Notes: a model not told the origin generated them from the sequence alone. 64,000 bases of DNA from Actinophytocola sp963825445 (GCA_963825445.1 CAWGTM010000004.1:310001-374000); one strand, 5' to 3'. Counted from the first letter of the stretch, positions 8,056 to 16,696 are shown. Made by a program: numbers and translations.

Positions 8056-9330
8056 ATGATCGAGGGTGTGCAGCTCTCGCCATCGCGCTGGACCCTGTGG
8101 GCGCTGCCGAGACACGTCCAGGCCTACATCCTGATCGTCGAGTTCGCGGCCGTGACGGTCGTGGTCGGCACCAGCTGGATCGTCCCCGTCACGGCCGAGC
8201 ACTGGATCTGGTTCGGCGCGTTGACGCTGGCCGCCATGGCGCACCTCGAAGCCGCCCACGGCATCGAGCGGCTCCGGATCACGGTCGACTCGGGTACGCC
8301 TCACAACCACCTGCAGACCGTGTGGTTCATCGCGGCCGTGCTGTTGCTGCCGCCGCCGCTGATCGCGGCGCTCGTGGTGATCAGCTACTCGTACAACTGG
8401 CTGCGGGTCTACCGCGACCGCGTGCCGGCACACCGCAAGGTGTTCTCGGCGGCCACCGTGGTGTTGGCGTGTGCGGCCGCGTACGCCGTGCTGGCCGCCG
8501 TCTACCCGAGTCACGACCGGCCCTTCGCGGCCGCGTTGGACGGCCCCCTCGGCCTGGGCGCGGTGTTGGCGGCCGGCGCGTTGTACCGCCTGGTGAACTA
8601 CGGGTTGGTGGTGTTGGTCATCGTGGCCACCAACCCCGACCAGCCGCCACGTAAGGCCCTCGGCCACCTCAACGACCAGCTGATGATGGCCGCGGCCATC
8701 GGTCTCGGCAGCGGCATGGCCGTGCTGGCGGCCACGCGGCCGTGGTGGACACCGCTGCTCGTGCTCACCATGTTCGCGTTGCACGCGGGGCTGCTGCTGC
8801 CGAAGTTCCGCGACGCCAGCCGCAGCGACGCGAAGACCGGGCTCTTCGACTCGGTTTTCTGGAGCACGCTGGTGTCCGACGAGTTGGAACGCGCCGGTCG
8901 GCTGAACGGCAGGCTCGGTGTGCTGCTGCTCGACCTCGACCATTTCAAGCGCGTGAACGACGAGTACGGCCACCTGGCGGGCGACGTGGTGCTGCGCGCG
9001 GTGGCCGACACGATCAAGGGCTCGGTCCGCACCCACGACCTGGTCGGTCGCTACGGCGGCGAGGAGTTCGCGGTCGTACTGCCCGGTCTCGACGCCGACG
9101 GCCTCGACGCGGCGGCCGGGCGGATCCGCACGAACATCGCGGCGCTGGAGGTCACGGTCCCCGACCTGCACGGCAAGGAACGCGTGGTCGGCGGCATGAC
9201 CGCGTCGGCGGGCGCGGCCGTGTACCCGGCCCACGGGCACGACTGCACGAGTCTCCTGCTGGCCGCGGATGCCGCGCTGTACCAGGCGAAAGCCTCCGGC
9301 CGAGACCGGACACGCCTGTCGAAACACTAG
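8056..9330 (+). CDS. Membrane-anchored diguanylate cyclase (GGDEF)
   Basis: This 424-residue protein makes c-di-GMP from two GTP. Residues ~20-250 contain about six hydrophobic helices, with no PAS, GAF or EAL domain visible. The GGDEF domain follows: DAKTGLFDS, LLDLDHFKRVNDEYGH, an intact GGEEF active site at about residues 334-338, and the inhibitory I-site RTHD exactly five residues before it. It is therefore predicted to be active and product-inhibited. It begins 12 nt after the oxidoreductase gene and its stop overlaps the stop of the convergent MFS gene. A paralogue with the same membrane region forms the C-terminal half of the 28,199-30,979 frame. Confidence 0.93.
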   Translation: MIEGVQLSPSRWTLWALPRHVQAYILIVEFAAVTVVVGTSWIVPVTAEHWIWFGALTLAAMAHLEAAHGIERLRITVDSGTPHNHLQTVWFIAAVLLLPPPLIAALVVISYSYNWLRVYRDRVPAHRKVFSAATVVLACAAAYAVLAAVYPSHDRPFAAALDGPLGLGAVLAAGALYRLVNYGLVVLVIVATNPDQPPRKALGHLNDQLMMAAAIGLGSGMAVLAATRPWWTPLLVLTMFALHAGLLLPKFRDASRSDAKTGLFDSVFWSTLVSDELERAGRLNGRLGVLLLDLDHFKRVNDEYGHLAGDVVLRAVADTIKGSVRTHDLVGRYGGEEFAVVLPGLDADGLDAAAGRIRTNIAALEVTVPDLHGKERVVGGMTASAGAAVYPAHGHDCTSLLLAADAALYQAKASGRDRTRLSKH

Positions 9331-10535
9331 GCGGCGAGCGCGAGTTCCCGCCCTCGCGCGAGGCGCCACGTCCATCCGAGCGCCGCCACCCCCACCAGCC
9401 CGAGCACCCCGGCCGCGCCGACCACCAGATGCGGTTGGACGGCCTCGGCGGCCAGCCCGGCGAGCGCCACCCCGAGACCCTGCGCGACCTTCAACGCGGT
9501 CACCGCCAGCCCGAAGGCCTGCCCCCGCCGCTCGTCCGGCACGGCGAGCACGAACGACGTCGAGGCGATCAGGTGGTACGCGCTTCCCATGCCGGACAAC
9601 ACGAACAACGCCACCACGATCACCAGGTGCGGGTCGAGGAAACACACGACGAGCGGCGCGCACGCTCCCGCCGACAGCGGGACCAGCAGCCGTAACCGCG
9701 ACTCGGTCGGCAGGCGGCCGACCAGCAGCATGCCGGCGGCCGTCCCGGCGGAGTAGCCGGCGAAGATGAACCCGACGGTGACCGCGCCGCCACCGAGCCC
9801 GTCGGCGTAGGGGACGGCCAGCGCCTCCCCGGCGATGTAGAAGCCGGACAGACAGGCGAACAGGACCAGCGCGCGCAGCCGCAGGTCCGTCCACACGAGA
9901 CGGCCGCCGGCCACGAGGTCGGCCCACCATCCTTGCTGTAGAACGCTTCCGGACGCGGCGGGCCGTGGCCGCACGTGCCACAACACGAGGATGGCGGACG
10001 AGGCGAACGTGCCGGCGTCGGCCAGCAGTACCGCCCCGGTGCCGACGAGCGCCACCAGCGCGCCGCCGCCCGCGAACCCGAGCACCTGGGCCGCCTGGAC
10101 CACCGACTGCATGGCGGCCGCACCCGCCGGGTAGTCGTCCTTGCCGAGCACGGCGGGCAGCAACGCACCGCGGGCCGCGTTGGCCGGCGCGCCGATCAAC
10201 TGCACGGCCACCAGCAACGCGCACAACGGAAGCAGCGGCATCCCGGGCACCGCCATCACGCCGATCAGCACGGCGCGCGCGGCGTCGGCACCGACCATCA
10301 GCCCGCGGCGCGGATACCGGTCGGCGAGCCCCGACAACAGCGGGCCGCCGACCAGATCCGGCAGAAACGTCAGCCCATAAGTGAGTGCGGTCCACGCGGG
10401 CGAACCGGTGCGGTCGAACACGAGCACCGCGAGCGCGACCCTGGCGAACTGGTCACCGACCACCGAGATCGACTGGGCGGTGAACAGCGCCAGGAACTCC
10501 CGGTTCCCGAACACCTTCCGATAGGTGGTGGGCAT
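9327..10535 (-). CDS. MFS transporter
   Basis: This 402-residue major facilitator of about 12 helices begins with FLALFTAQSISVVGDQFARVALAVLVFDRT, the N-terminal pattern of an MFS_3/enterobactin-exporter-like group. The cytoplasmic loop 2-3 motif GLADRYPRRGLMV is present. Several positions show LPAVLGKDDYPAGAA-type loops shared with the MFS part of the 28,199-30,979 frame, so the two are paralogues. Substrate is not readable; efflux is likely. It converges on and overlaps the diguanylate cyclase gene by 4 nt, and its promoter region holds a 16-bp dyad. Confidence 0.9.
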   Translation of the reverse strand: MPTTYRKVFGNREFLALFTAQSISVVGDQFARVALAVLVFDRTGSPAWTALTYGLTFLPDLVGGPLLSGLADRYPRRGLMVGADAARAVLIGVMAVPGMPLLPLCALLVAVQLIGAPANAARGALLPAVLGKDDYPAGAAAMQSVVQAAQVLGFAGGGALVALVGTGAVLLADAGTFASSAILVLWHVRPRPAASGSVLQQGWWADLVAGGRLVWTDLRLRALVLFACLSGFYIAGEALAVPYADGLGGGAVTVGFIFAGYSAGTAAGMLLVGRLPTESRLRLLVPLSAGACAPLVVCFLDPHLVIVVALFVLSGMGSAYHLIASTSFVLAVPDERRGQAFGLAVTALKVAQGLGVALAGLAAEAVQPHLVVGAAGVLGLVGVAALGWTWRLARGRELALAA

Positions 10536-10556
10536 TGGACCTCCCGGTCCGTTGCT

Positions 10557-10572
10557 GTAACCGACCGGTTAC
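10557..10572. promoter_or_regulatory. 16-bp dyad upstream of MFS gene
   Basis: GTAACC-GACC-GGTTAC is a perfect inverted repeat 22 nt before the MFS start codon and resembles TetR-type operators. No TetR gene is adjacent, so the cognate regulator is unknown. Confidence 0.5.
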
Positions 10573-10655
10573 TGTGACCATTCAACTACTGACCGTACAA
10601 CGCGAGAACGATTCAGTGCAGCCGGCAAACGGGTTGCCCGTGAGAAGCTGGCGAC

Positions 10656-11477
10656 ATGATGATCGAGGTCGACGGCGTGGAGTTGTGGGCCGAGGGATTC
10701 GGCGACCCGACCGATCCGCCGATCCTGCTGATCATGGGTGCCGGCGGCTCCGGGGACTACTGGGAGCCCGCCTTCTGCGAGGCCCTGACCGGCCGTTACG
10801 TGGTCCGCTACGACCATCGCGACACCGGCCGGTCCGTCACCTGTCCGCCCGGCGAACCGGGCTACCGATCCGAGGCGCTGATCTCCGACGCGGTTGGCGT
10901 GCTCGACGCGTTCGGGCTGGCGAAGGCCCACGTCGTGGGTCTCTCCATGGGTGGCGGCATCGCCCAGGAACTGGCGCTGGGCTGGCCGGACAGGGTGTCG
11001 ACCCTGACTCTCATGTCCACCACAGCCGGTTTCGGCGACCCCGACCTGCCCGGCGTCGACCCGCGACTCCACGTGACGGTGCCGGAGCCGGACTGGACCG
11101 ATCGTGCGGCCGTCATCGAGAGCCTGGTGGCCGACCAGCGCCTGTACGCCAGCCCCAACCGGCCCTTCGACGACGCCGCCGCCCGGGAGGTCGCGACCGT
11201 CGTGGTCGACCGGAGCCGCAACCCGGAGTCGAGCGCCCGCAACCACCACGCCGCCCCCGGCGGCGGTGGCTCGTGGCGCCACCGCCTGCCGGAGATCACC
11301 GCGCCGACGCTCGTCCTGCACGGCACCGACGACCCGCTCTTCCCGCTGCCCCACGGGATCGCGCTCGCCCGGGAGATCCCCCATGCCCGGCTCGTGGAGC
11401 TACCGGCCACGGGTCACGAGTTCCCGCGTGAGAACTGGCCGGTCGTGGTGCGTGAGGTGCTGGCCCATACGAGCTAA
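10656..11477 (+). CDS. Alpha/beta hydrolase
   Basis: This 273-residue cytoplasmic serine hydrolase has the oxyanion region LIMGAGGSGDYW, the nucleophile elbow GLSMGG (Ser in GxSxG), the acid in LHGTDDPLFPL and the catalytic His in GHEFPR, so the triad is complete. The architecture resembles RdmC-type methyl-esterases, but no polyketide genes surround it, so the substrate is open. It is transcribed away from the MFS gene. Its stop codon overlaps that of the convergent SnoaL-like gene. Confidence 0.9.
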   Translation: MMIEVDGVELWAEGFGDPTDPPILLIMGAGGSGDYWEPAFCEALTGRYVVRYDHRDTGRSVTCPPGEPGYRSEALISDAVGVLDAFGLAKAHVVGLSMGGGIAQELALGWPDRVSTLTLMSTTAGFGDPDLPGVDPRLHVTVPEPDWTDRAAVIESLVADQRLYASPNRPFDDAAAREVATVVVDRSRNPESSARNHHAAPGGGGSWRHRLPEITAPTLVLHGTDDPLFPLPHGIALAREIPHARLVELPATGHEFPRENWPVVVREVLAHTS

Positions 11478-11950
11478 GCGACCTCGGTGTTCTGGTCACC
11501 CAGCAGCTGCCACCGTCCGTGCTCGCGGGTGAAGGTCAGACCGATGACCAGCTTCTGCTCGTAGCCGGCGGCCGGCTCGGCGTACACGGAGTCGAACAGC
11601 ACGAAGCCCGTCGAGCAGTCGGCCACCCGGCGCTTCAGCTCGAACGTCTGCGTCCAGTCCTTGCGGGCGAAGAACGTGGTGATGAACGACGCGAACTCCG
11701 TGCGCCCGTCGAACACCGCCCCGCCGGGCAGCACCCCGATGACGTCCTTGTGCAGCAGCGCGTTGAAGCCACGCGCGTCGCGGCGGTCGGTGGTGCGCAG
11801 GTAGGTCTGGACGGTGGAGTCGAACTGGCGCTTGCAGCCGTGGCTCTGGGAGTCGGCGTTCGCACTGTTGGCCGCGGCACCCGCGACGGTCACGCCGCCG
11901 ATCACGGCCAGCGTCATCCCGATGGCGGCCACGCGTTGTTTGAGAGTCAT
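11474..11950 (-). CDS. Secreted SnoaL-like (NTF2 fold) protein
   Basis: This ~158-residue protein starts with a signal peptide (MTLKQRVAAIGMTLAVIGGV, then an Ala-rich cleavage region before DSQSHGCK). The rest reads as an NTF2/SnoaL alpha+beta barrel: VQTYLRTTDRRDARGFNALLH, then GRTEFASFITTFF, ending GRWQLLGDQNTEV. These folds bind small hydrophobic ligands; no catalytic residues can be assigned here. It is divergent from the ArsR-type regulator at 12,047 and convergent with the hydrolase gene, overlapping its stop. Function unknown. Confidence 0.8.
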   Translation of the reverse strand: MTLKQRVAAIGMTLAVIGGVTVAGAAANSANADSQSHGCKRQFDSTVQTYLRTTDRRDARGFNALLHKDVIGVLPGGAVFDGRTEFASFITTFFARKDWTQTFELKRRVADCSTGFVLFDSVYAEPAAGYEQKLVIGLTFTREHGRWQLLGDQNTEVA

Positions 11951-12046
11951 GCGGCGGAGTGGACACCGGTCGCGGGCGGTCCGGGTACCGATTAGAAGAG
12001 CGTCGAATCGGGTCGAATACGGGGTGCTGCGCGTACGCTGACCAGC

Positions 12047-13012
12047 GTGATCACTGCCAGGCTCGACGCCGACACCCTCGCCAGGGTGCGGCTGGCCTGC
12101 TCGCCGGCGGCCGAGGTGACCGCCTGGCTCGGGCTGGCCGCGCGCCGTGGCCGGCACCCGGTGTTCGGCGATCCGGGCGCCGCCGCGCGCGCCGTGCTGC
12201 ACGACCCGGACGCCGCGCTCGTGGCCGGCGTGCTGCCGGTCGACGGCGGCCCGGCGTACACGCCCGACCTGCTCACCCCGAAGCCCGGACCGATGTCGGC
12301 CAGGGTGCTCGACGACCAGCTCGACCTGATCGCCTCGACCCCGCCGGACACGGTCGCCTTCCAGGTCGACGCGATCGGCCGGCCGTTGGCGCCCGCCGTG
12401 CGCGACGCCGTGGACCGCGGCACGTTCGCGCCCCGCGCGGCCGCCGGCCTCCGCCGGTTCTGGGCGGGCGCGCTCGCGTCCGGCTGGTCCCAGTTGCAGT
12501 CCACCATGGAGGCCGACCTGGCCGTGCGCGCCGGGACCATGGCCACCCGCGGCGTCGGCGCGCTGCTGGACTCGTTGCACGAGGCCATTTCCTGGCGCGA
12601 CGGCACGCTGACCATCCGCTCCACGTGGCACGAGGAGTTCGCGTTGGCCGACGTCGAGGTGGTGTGCGTGCCGGCCGTGCTCGCCTGGCCGAAGCTGTCC
12701 ATCCAGTTGTGCGACGCACGGGACGCGGTGCTCGGTTACCCGGCGGCCGGCGTCGGCGTGCCGGCCGGTGGCCGCGCGATCGACCGGCTGGTCGGGCCCA
12801 CGCGGGCGGCGCTGCTGCGGGACCTGGACGTGCCCCGGTCGACCGCGGGACTGGCCGGCCGCCACAGCCTGTCCGCGCCCACCGTCTCGTATCACCTGAA
12901 GGTGTTGCTCCGGGCCGGTCTGGTGGTCGCACATCGCGACGGCCAGTTCGTGCTGTACCGGCGTACGGACGCCGGGAGCACCCTCGCTAGCTTTGCGGGT
13001 CATGGCGGGTAA
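12047..13012 (+). CDS. ArsR-type winged-helix regulator with N-terminal DUF5937-like domain
   Basis: The protein has 321 residues. The first ~230 form a domain seen in actinobacterial ArsR-like regulators, with no catalytic motif recognised. The C-terminal ~80 residues are a winged helix (ALLRDLDVPRSTAGLAGRHSLSAPTVSYHLKVLLRAGLVVAHRDGQFVLYRRT). The GTG start lies only a few nt after a TACGCT -10-like element, so leaderless translation is plausible. It overlaps the ybaK start. Target genes are unknown; the divergent SnoaL-like gene is one candidate. Confidence 0.85.
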   Translation: MITARLDADTLARVRLACSPAAEVTAWLGLAARRGRHPVFGDPGAAARAVLHDPDAALVAGVLPVDGGPAYTPDLLTPKPGPMSARVLDDQLDLIASTPPDTVAFQVDAIGRPLAPAVRDAVDRGTFAPRAAAGLRRFWAGALASGWSQLQSTMEADLAVRAGTMATRGVGALLDSLHEAISWRDGTLTIRSTWHEEFALADVEVVCVPAVLAWPKLSIQLCDARDAVLGYPAAGVGVPAGGRAIDRLVGPTRAALLRDLDVPRSTAGLAGRHSLSAPTVSYHLKVLLRAGLVVAHRDGQFVLYRRTDAGSTLASFAGHGG

Positions 13013-13493
13013 GGGAACTCCGGCGACCGTGTTGCTGAGCAAGAACAAGGTGCCGCACCAGGTCCACGAGTACGAGCACGACCCGAAGGCGGCGTCCTAC
13101 GGCACGGAGGCGAGCGAGCTGCTCGGCCTGCCGGCGGAACGAGTGTTCAAGACGCTGGTGGCCGAGGTGGACGGCGCGCTGACCGTCGGCGTGGTGCCGG
13201 TCTCCGGTCAGCTGGACCTGAAGGCGCTGGCAGCGGCGGCGGGCGGCAAGAAGGCGAAGATGGCGGAGGTCGCGGCGGCCGAACGCGCGACCGGCTACGT
13301 GGCGGGCGGGATCAGCCCGCTGGGCCACCGCAAACGTTTGCGCGTGGTCGTGGACAGCAGCGCCACGTCCTACGAGACGATCTTCTGCAGCGCCGGACGA
13401 CGCGGCCTGGAGATCGAGCTGGCGGCCGCCGACCTGATTCGCCTGGCGGACGCGATCGTCGCTCCGATCGGCGGGACCGGCTCCGGTCAGTGA
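13002..13493 (+). CDS. ybaK: Cys-tRNA(Pro)/Cys-tRNA(Cys) deacylase YbaK
   Basis: This 163-residue trans-editing protein hydrolyses cysteine mischarged onto tRNA(Pro). It shows the YbaK/EbsC landmarks: TPATVLLSKNKVPHQVHEYEHD at the N-terminus, ERVFKTLVAEVDG with the catalytic Lys, and TGYVAGGISPLGHRKRL with the GxxSPxG substrate loop. The ATG at 13,002 lies inside the end of the preceding regulator gene, giving an 11-nt overlap and probable co-transcription. Length and motifs are normal. Confidence 0.94.
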   Translation: MAGKGTPATVLLSKNKVPHQVHEYEHDPKAASYGTEASELLGLPAERVFKTLVAEVDGALTVGVVPVSGQLDLKALAAAAGGKKAKMAEVAAAERATGYVAGGISPLGHRKRLRVVVDSSATSYETIFCSAGRRGLEIELAAADLIRLADAIVAPIGGTGSGQ

Positions 13494-13503
13494 GGATCTG
13501 GGC

Positions 13504-13866
13504 ATGAGATTCCCCCGCCTCCTGGGCGCCGCGACCGCCGTCTACGGCGCGGCCGTCGTGGTCAAGCCCGCCCTGCTGCTCAAACCGTCCGGTCTGCTGC
13601 GTGGCAACAAGCCCGAACCGGAGCAGGAGATCTTCGTCCGGGTGCTCGGCATCCGGGACCTGGCGTCCGGTCTGGCCATGCTGTTCGCCCCGAGCCGCAA
13701 GGCCATGCGGACGGCGATCGCCGTGCGGGTGGCGTCGGACGCGGGCGATCTCGTGGTGCTCGGCGGCGCGTTGCGGGACAAGCCCGCGGGGCCGAAGGTC
13801 ATGGCGGTGGCCGGCGGCTGGGGTGCGCTGTGCGCCCTGTCGGCACTGGCGACGCGCAAGAAGTGA
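13504..13866 (+). CDS. Small membrane protein, possibly DUF4267-like
   Basis: The protein has 120 residues with hydrophobic segments at about 4-22, 50-62 and 98-112. GIRDLASGLAMLFAP and VASDAGDLVVLGGAL recall DUF4267/DoxX-like small membrane proteins, but I cannot assign a function. It starts 10 nt after ybaK and is probably in the same operon. Confidence 0.72.
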   Translation: MRFPRLLGAATAVYGAAVVVKPALLLKPSGLLRGNKPEPEQEIFVRVLGIRDLASGLAMLFAPSRKAMRTAIAVRVASDAGDLVVLGGALRDKPAGPKVMAVAGGWGALCALSALATRKK

Positions 13867-13870
13867 CCCC

Positions 13871-13926
13871 CGCAGCATGACTACCGCAGCATGACTACAG
13901 CAGCATGACTACAGCAGCATGACTAC
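13871..13926 (+). repeat. Four 14-bp tandem repeats duplicating the phr start codon
   Basis: Four copies of (C/A)GCAGCATGACTAC run head to tail. Each carries an ATG (13,877; 13,891; 13,905; 13,919). The first three ATGs open 5-codon frames reading MTTAA and stop at a TGA that overlaps the next ATG as ATGA. The fourth ATG begins the photolyase gene. Confidence 0.9.
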
Positions 13927-15199
13927 AGCGCTAGCCGTGTTCACCCGCGACCTGCGGGTGCACGACAACCCGATGCTGGCCGCGGCAGCTCGCGCGGACC
14001 GGGTGGTGCCGCTGTTCGTCCGCGACAAGCGGATCGACGGCGGCGGTCGTGCCCGGTTTTTGGACGAGAGCCTCGCTGACCTGGACCGATCGCTGCGCGA
14101 GCTGGGCGGCCGCCTGGTGGTCCGCTCGGGCGACCCGGCCACGGAGATCGGTCGCGTGGCCTCGGAGGTCGGTGCCGAGCGCGTCCACATCTCGGGCGAC
14201 GTGTCCGCCTACGCGAAAGCCCGCGAGAGCGCGCTCGGGGACCAGCTCGTGGTACACGACGACGTGCACACGGTCATCGCACCGGGTGCGGTCCTGCCGC
14301 AGAACAAGGATCACTACGCGGTCTTCGGCGCGTACCACCGGCGCTGGCTGGACGCTCCGCGTCGACGGCGAGCGGTCACTCCCGAGAAGATCGCGCTGCC
14401 CAAGATCCGGCTGGGCGACGTGCCGAAGGTGCGGGGTGACGGCGGCGAGACGGCCGGCCTCGCCCGCGCGAAGGAGTGGCTGGCCGACGACGTTCGCGAC
14501 TACGTGGACCAGCACGACGCGCTGGCCGCCGACCGCACGTCCCGCCTCTCGCCGTACCTGCACTTCGGCTGCGTGTCCGCGCTGGACCTCGAGAGTCGCG
14601 CGGGCAGCTCGGCCGGCGCGGAGGCCTTCGTCCGCCAACTGGCCTGGCGCGACTTCCACCACCAGGTGCTGGCCGCCCGTCCCGACGCCACCCACCGCGA
14701 CTACCGCCCGCGCAACGACCGCTGGCGTGACGACGACGAGGCCCTGGCCGCGTGGCGCGAGGGTCACACGGGCATCCCGATCGTGGACGCCGGCATGCGT
14801 CAACTCCTGGCCGAGGGCTGGATGCACAACCGCGCCCGGCTGATCACCGCGAGCTTCCTCACGAAGACGCTGTACCTCGACTGGCGTGCGGGCGCGGACC
14901 ACTTCTTCGCCCACCTGCTCGACGGCGACCTGGCGAACAACTCGCTGAACTGGCAGTGGGTGGCCGGCACCGGCACGGACACTCGTCCGAACCGCGTGCT
15001 GAACCCGTTGCGGCAGGCCGAAAGGTACGACCCGGACGGCGAGTACGTCCGCCGGTACGTGCCCGAGTTGTCCAAGGTGGACGGTCGGGCGGTGCACGAG
15101 CCGTGGAAGCTGCGCCCGGCCGACCGCCGGGGCTATCCGATGCCGATCGTCGATCTGGCCGACGCCCGCGCCCGGTTCCTCAGCGCTCGAGGTGCGTAG
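13919..15199 (+). CDS. phr: Deoxyribodipyrimidine photolyase
   Basis: This 426-residue class I CPD photolyase repairs UV pyrimidine dimers using blue light. The N-terminal antenna domain begins ALAVFTRDLRVHDNPML. The FAD domain contains RLSPYLHFGCVSA, QLAWRDFHHQVL, and the strongly conserved TGIPIVDAGMRQL, WMHNRARLI and GDLANNSLNWQWVAGTGTD blocks. Tryptophans for electron transfer are present. Length is normal for the family (~430-470). It follows the tandem repeat and ends inside the convergent sigma-factor gene (20-bp overlap). Confidence 0.95.
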   Translation: MTTALAVFTRDLRVHDNPMLAAAARADRVVPLFVRDKRIDGGGRARFLDESLADLDRSLRELGGRLVVRSGDPATEIGRVASEVGAERVHISGDVSAYAKARESALGDQLVVHDDVHTVIAPGAVLPQNKDHYAVFGAYHRRWLDAPRRRRAVTPEKIALPKIRLGDVPKVRGDGGETAGLARAKEWLADDVRDYVDQHDALAADRTSRLSPYLHFGCVSALDLESRAGSSAGAEAFVRQLAWRDFHHQVLAARPDATHRDYRPRNDRWRDDDEALAAWREGHTGIPIVDAGMRQLLAEGWMHNRARLITASFLTKTLYLDWRAGADHFFAHLLDGDLANNSLNWQWVAGTGTDTRPNRVLNPLRQAERYDPDGEYVRRYVPELSKVDGRAVHEPWKLRPADRRGYPMPIVDLADARARFLSARGA

Positions 15200-16169
15200 T
15201 TTTCGTTGGCAGACCGAAGAAGGCGAACACCTCGTTGCCGAAGCAGGTGAACTCGGCGATCTTGCCGTCGACCACCCGGAGCAGGTCGAGACCGAAGGCC
15301 TCGTACTCGGTGGCGCCCGGAGCCCGCACGTAGCAGGCGATCCCCGGCATGAGGTTCGCCGACACCGGCACGATCCGGAACTCCAGGCGGTCCGGGCCGT
15401 GCAGCACGGGCGCCCACGCGTCGACCAGGTTGCCCTCGTACCAAACCGGATCGTCGGACATGTTGCCGGCGGTCCACGGGGCCTGGGCGCAGCGCGCGTC
15501 CTCGGCCAGCAGCTCGCCGATGGCCTTGTCGTCGGCGTCCTCGATGGCCTTCATGTACCGCGCGACCACCGCCAGTTCCTCGGCCGTCGGCGCCGTGGTG
15601 GGCGCCCATTCCAGCCGGCGCTTCGGCAGCTGCGCGCGCATGGTGTCCCTGGCGCGCTGCAGCAGGCTGTTGGCCGTGGCGACCGTGCAGTCCAGCGCCG
15701 CGGCCGTGTCCTTGGCCGGCCAGCCGACAACGTCACGCAGGATGAGCGCCGCCCGCTGGCGCGCGGGCAGGTGCTGGATGGCCGTGAGGAACGCCAGCTC
15801 GATGGTCTCCCGCGCGACCACCACGGCGTCCGGCTCGTCGTCGGGGGAGATGTCGGGGAACGGCTGGAGCCACGGCACGGCCACGGCCGGCACGGTCGAT
15901 GCCGTGTCGTCGGTGGGCGCCGGGCCGGTGGCGATCTTCGCGGCCGGCCGCTTGGCGAGCGTGTCCAGGCAGGCGTTCGTGGCTATCCGGTACAGCCAGG
16001 CGCGGAACGTCGAGCGGCCCTCGTAGGTCTCGAGCCGCCGCCAGGCCCGCAGGAACGTCTCCTGCACCAGGTCCTCGGACTCCTCGTACGAGCCGAGCAT
16101 GCGGTAGCAGTGGATCTGCAGCTCGCGGCGGTAACGGCTGGTCAGGTCGGCGAACTCGGTGTCATCCAT
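15180..16169 (-). CDS. ECF sigma factor with C-terminal SnoaL-like domain
   Basis: This ~329-residue extracytoplasmic-function sigma factor carries region 2 at about residues 10-75 (HCYRMLGSYEESEDLVQETF, then RAWLYRIATNACLDTL) and region 4 at about 120-180 (LPARQRAALILRDVVGWPAKDTAAAL, then TVATANSLLQRARDTM). Residues ~195-329 form a SnoaL/NTF2-like domain, as in SigG/SigJ-type ECFs, where it modulates activity in place of a separate anti-sigma factor. The ATG at 16,169 is preferred; one at 16,202 would begin inside the Nudix gene. The upstream Nudix gene lies 13 nt away. Confidence 0.9.
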   Translation of the reverse strand: MDDTEFADLTSRYRRELQIHCYRMLGSYEESEDLVQETFLRAWRRLETYEGRSTFRAWLYRIATNACLDTLAKRPAAKIATGPAPTDDTASTVPAVAVPWLQPFPDISPDDEPDAVVVARETIELAFLTAIQHLPARQRAALILRDVVGWPAKDTAAALDCTVATANSLLQRARDTMRAQLPKRRLEWAPTTAPTAEELAVVARYMKAIEDADDKAIGELLAEDARCAQAPWTAGNMSDDPVWYEGNLVDAWAPVLHGPDRLEFRIVPVSANLMPGIACYVRAPGATEYEAFGLDLLRVVDGKIAEFTCFGNEVFAFFGLPTKTTHLER

Positions 16170-16182
16170 GTCTGTGTGACGG

Positions 16183-16659
16183 TCAGTCGGCCGACAACTC
16201 ATCGGTCAGCCGGTCGAGGAACGCGCGCTGTCCGCCGACGATCTTCGTGGCGGCCGTCTCGAGGTCGAACCACTCGACCCGGTCCAGCTCGGGAAACTCC
16301 TGGATCCGGCCGGAGTTGCGCGGCCATTCCAGCTCGAACGTGCCCGGGACGACGGTCGCGGGATCGAGGTCGGCAGCCAGCGCCCAGACGGTGACCGTCT
16401 TGCCGCCCGACTGCTTGACCGCGCCGAGGTCCACCAGCTCACCCGGCGGCACGGGCAGCCCCAGCTCCTCGGTGAACTCGCGGCGCGCGGCCGCTTCGGG
16501 CGTCTCGCCGTCGGTGTACTCGCCCTTCGGGACGGTCCACGCCCCGGCGTCCTTGCGCGCCCAGAACGGCCCGCCCATGTGGCCGAGCAGTACTTCTAGG
16601 CCGTTCACCTGGCTGTTTACCTGCCGATACAGCATGATTCCCGCACTCGTCCGTGGCAC
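16183..16659 (-). CDS. Nudix hydrolase
   Basis: This ~158-residue protein has a complete Nudix box, GEYTDGETPEAAARREFTEELG, matching GX5EX7REUXEEXGU, preceded by LLGHMGGPFWARKDAGAWTVPK. These features place it with small diadenosine-polyphosphate or NTP pyrophosphohydrolases; the substrate is not readable. The GTG start gives PRTSAGIMLYRQ, typical of the subgroup. It is transcribed together with the sigma factor and diverges from the ArsR gene across a 70-bp region with a dyad. Confidence 0.9.
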   Translation of the reverse strand: MPRTSAGIMLYRQVNSQVNGLEVLLGHMGGPFWARKDAGAWTVPKGEYTDGETPEAAARREFTEELGLPVPPGELVDLGAVKQSGGKTVTVWALAADLDPATVVPGTFELEWPRNSGRIQEFPELDRVEWFDLETAATKIVGGQRAFLDRLTDELSAD

Positions 16660-16696
16660 GGGGGAGAGCTTACCTGCCGAACACAACTTCTGTCTT

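Noticed and set aside
10656..11950. A polyketide tailoring cluster, because an RdmC-like hydrolase lies beside a SnoaL-like protein
   Set aside because: No polyketide synthase or other tailoring genes are nearby, the SnoaL-like protein is exported, and the two genes are convergent.
13871..13926. Alternative upstream start for photolyase at 13,877, which is in frame
   Set aside because: The frame from 13,877 meets TGA at 13,892, so only the ATG at 13,919 can initiate phr.
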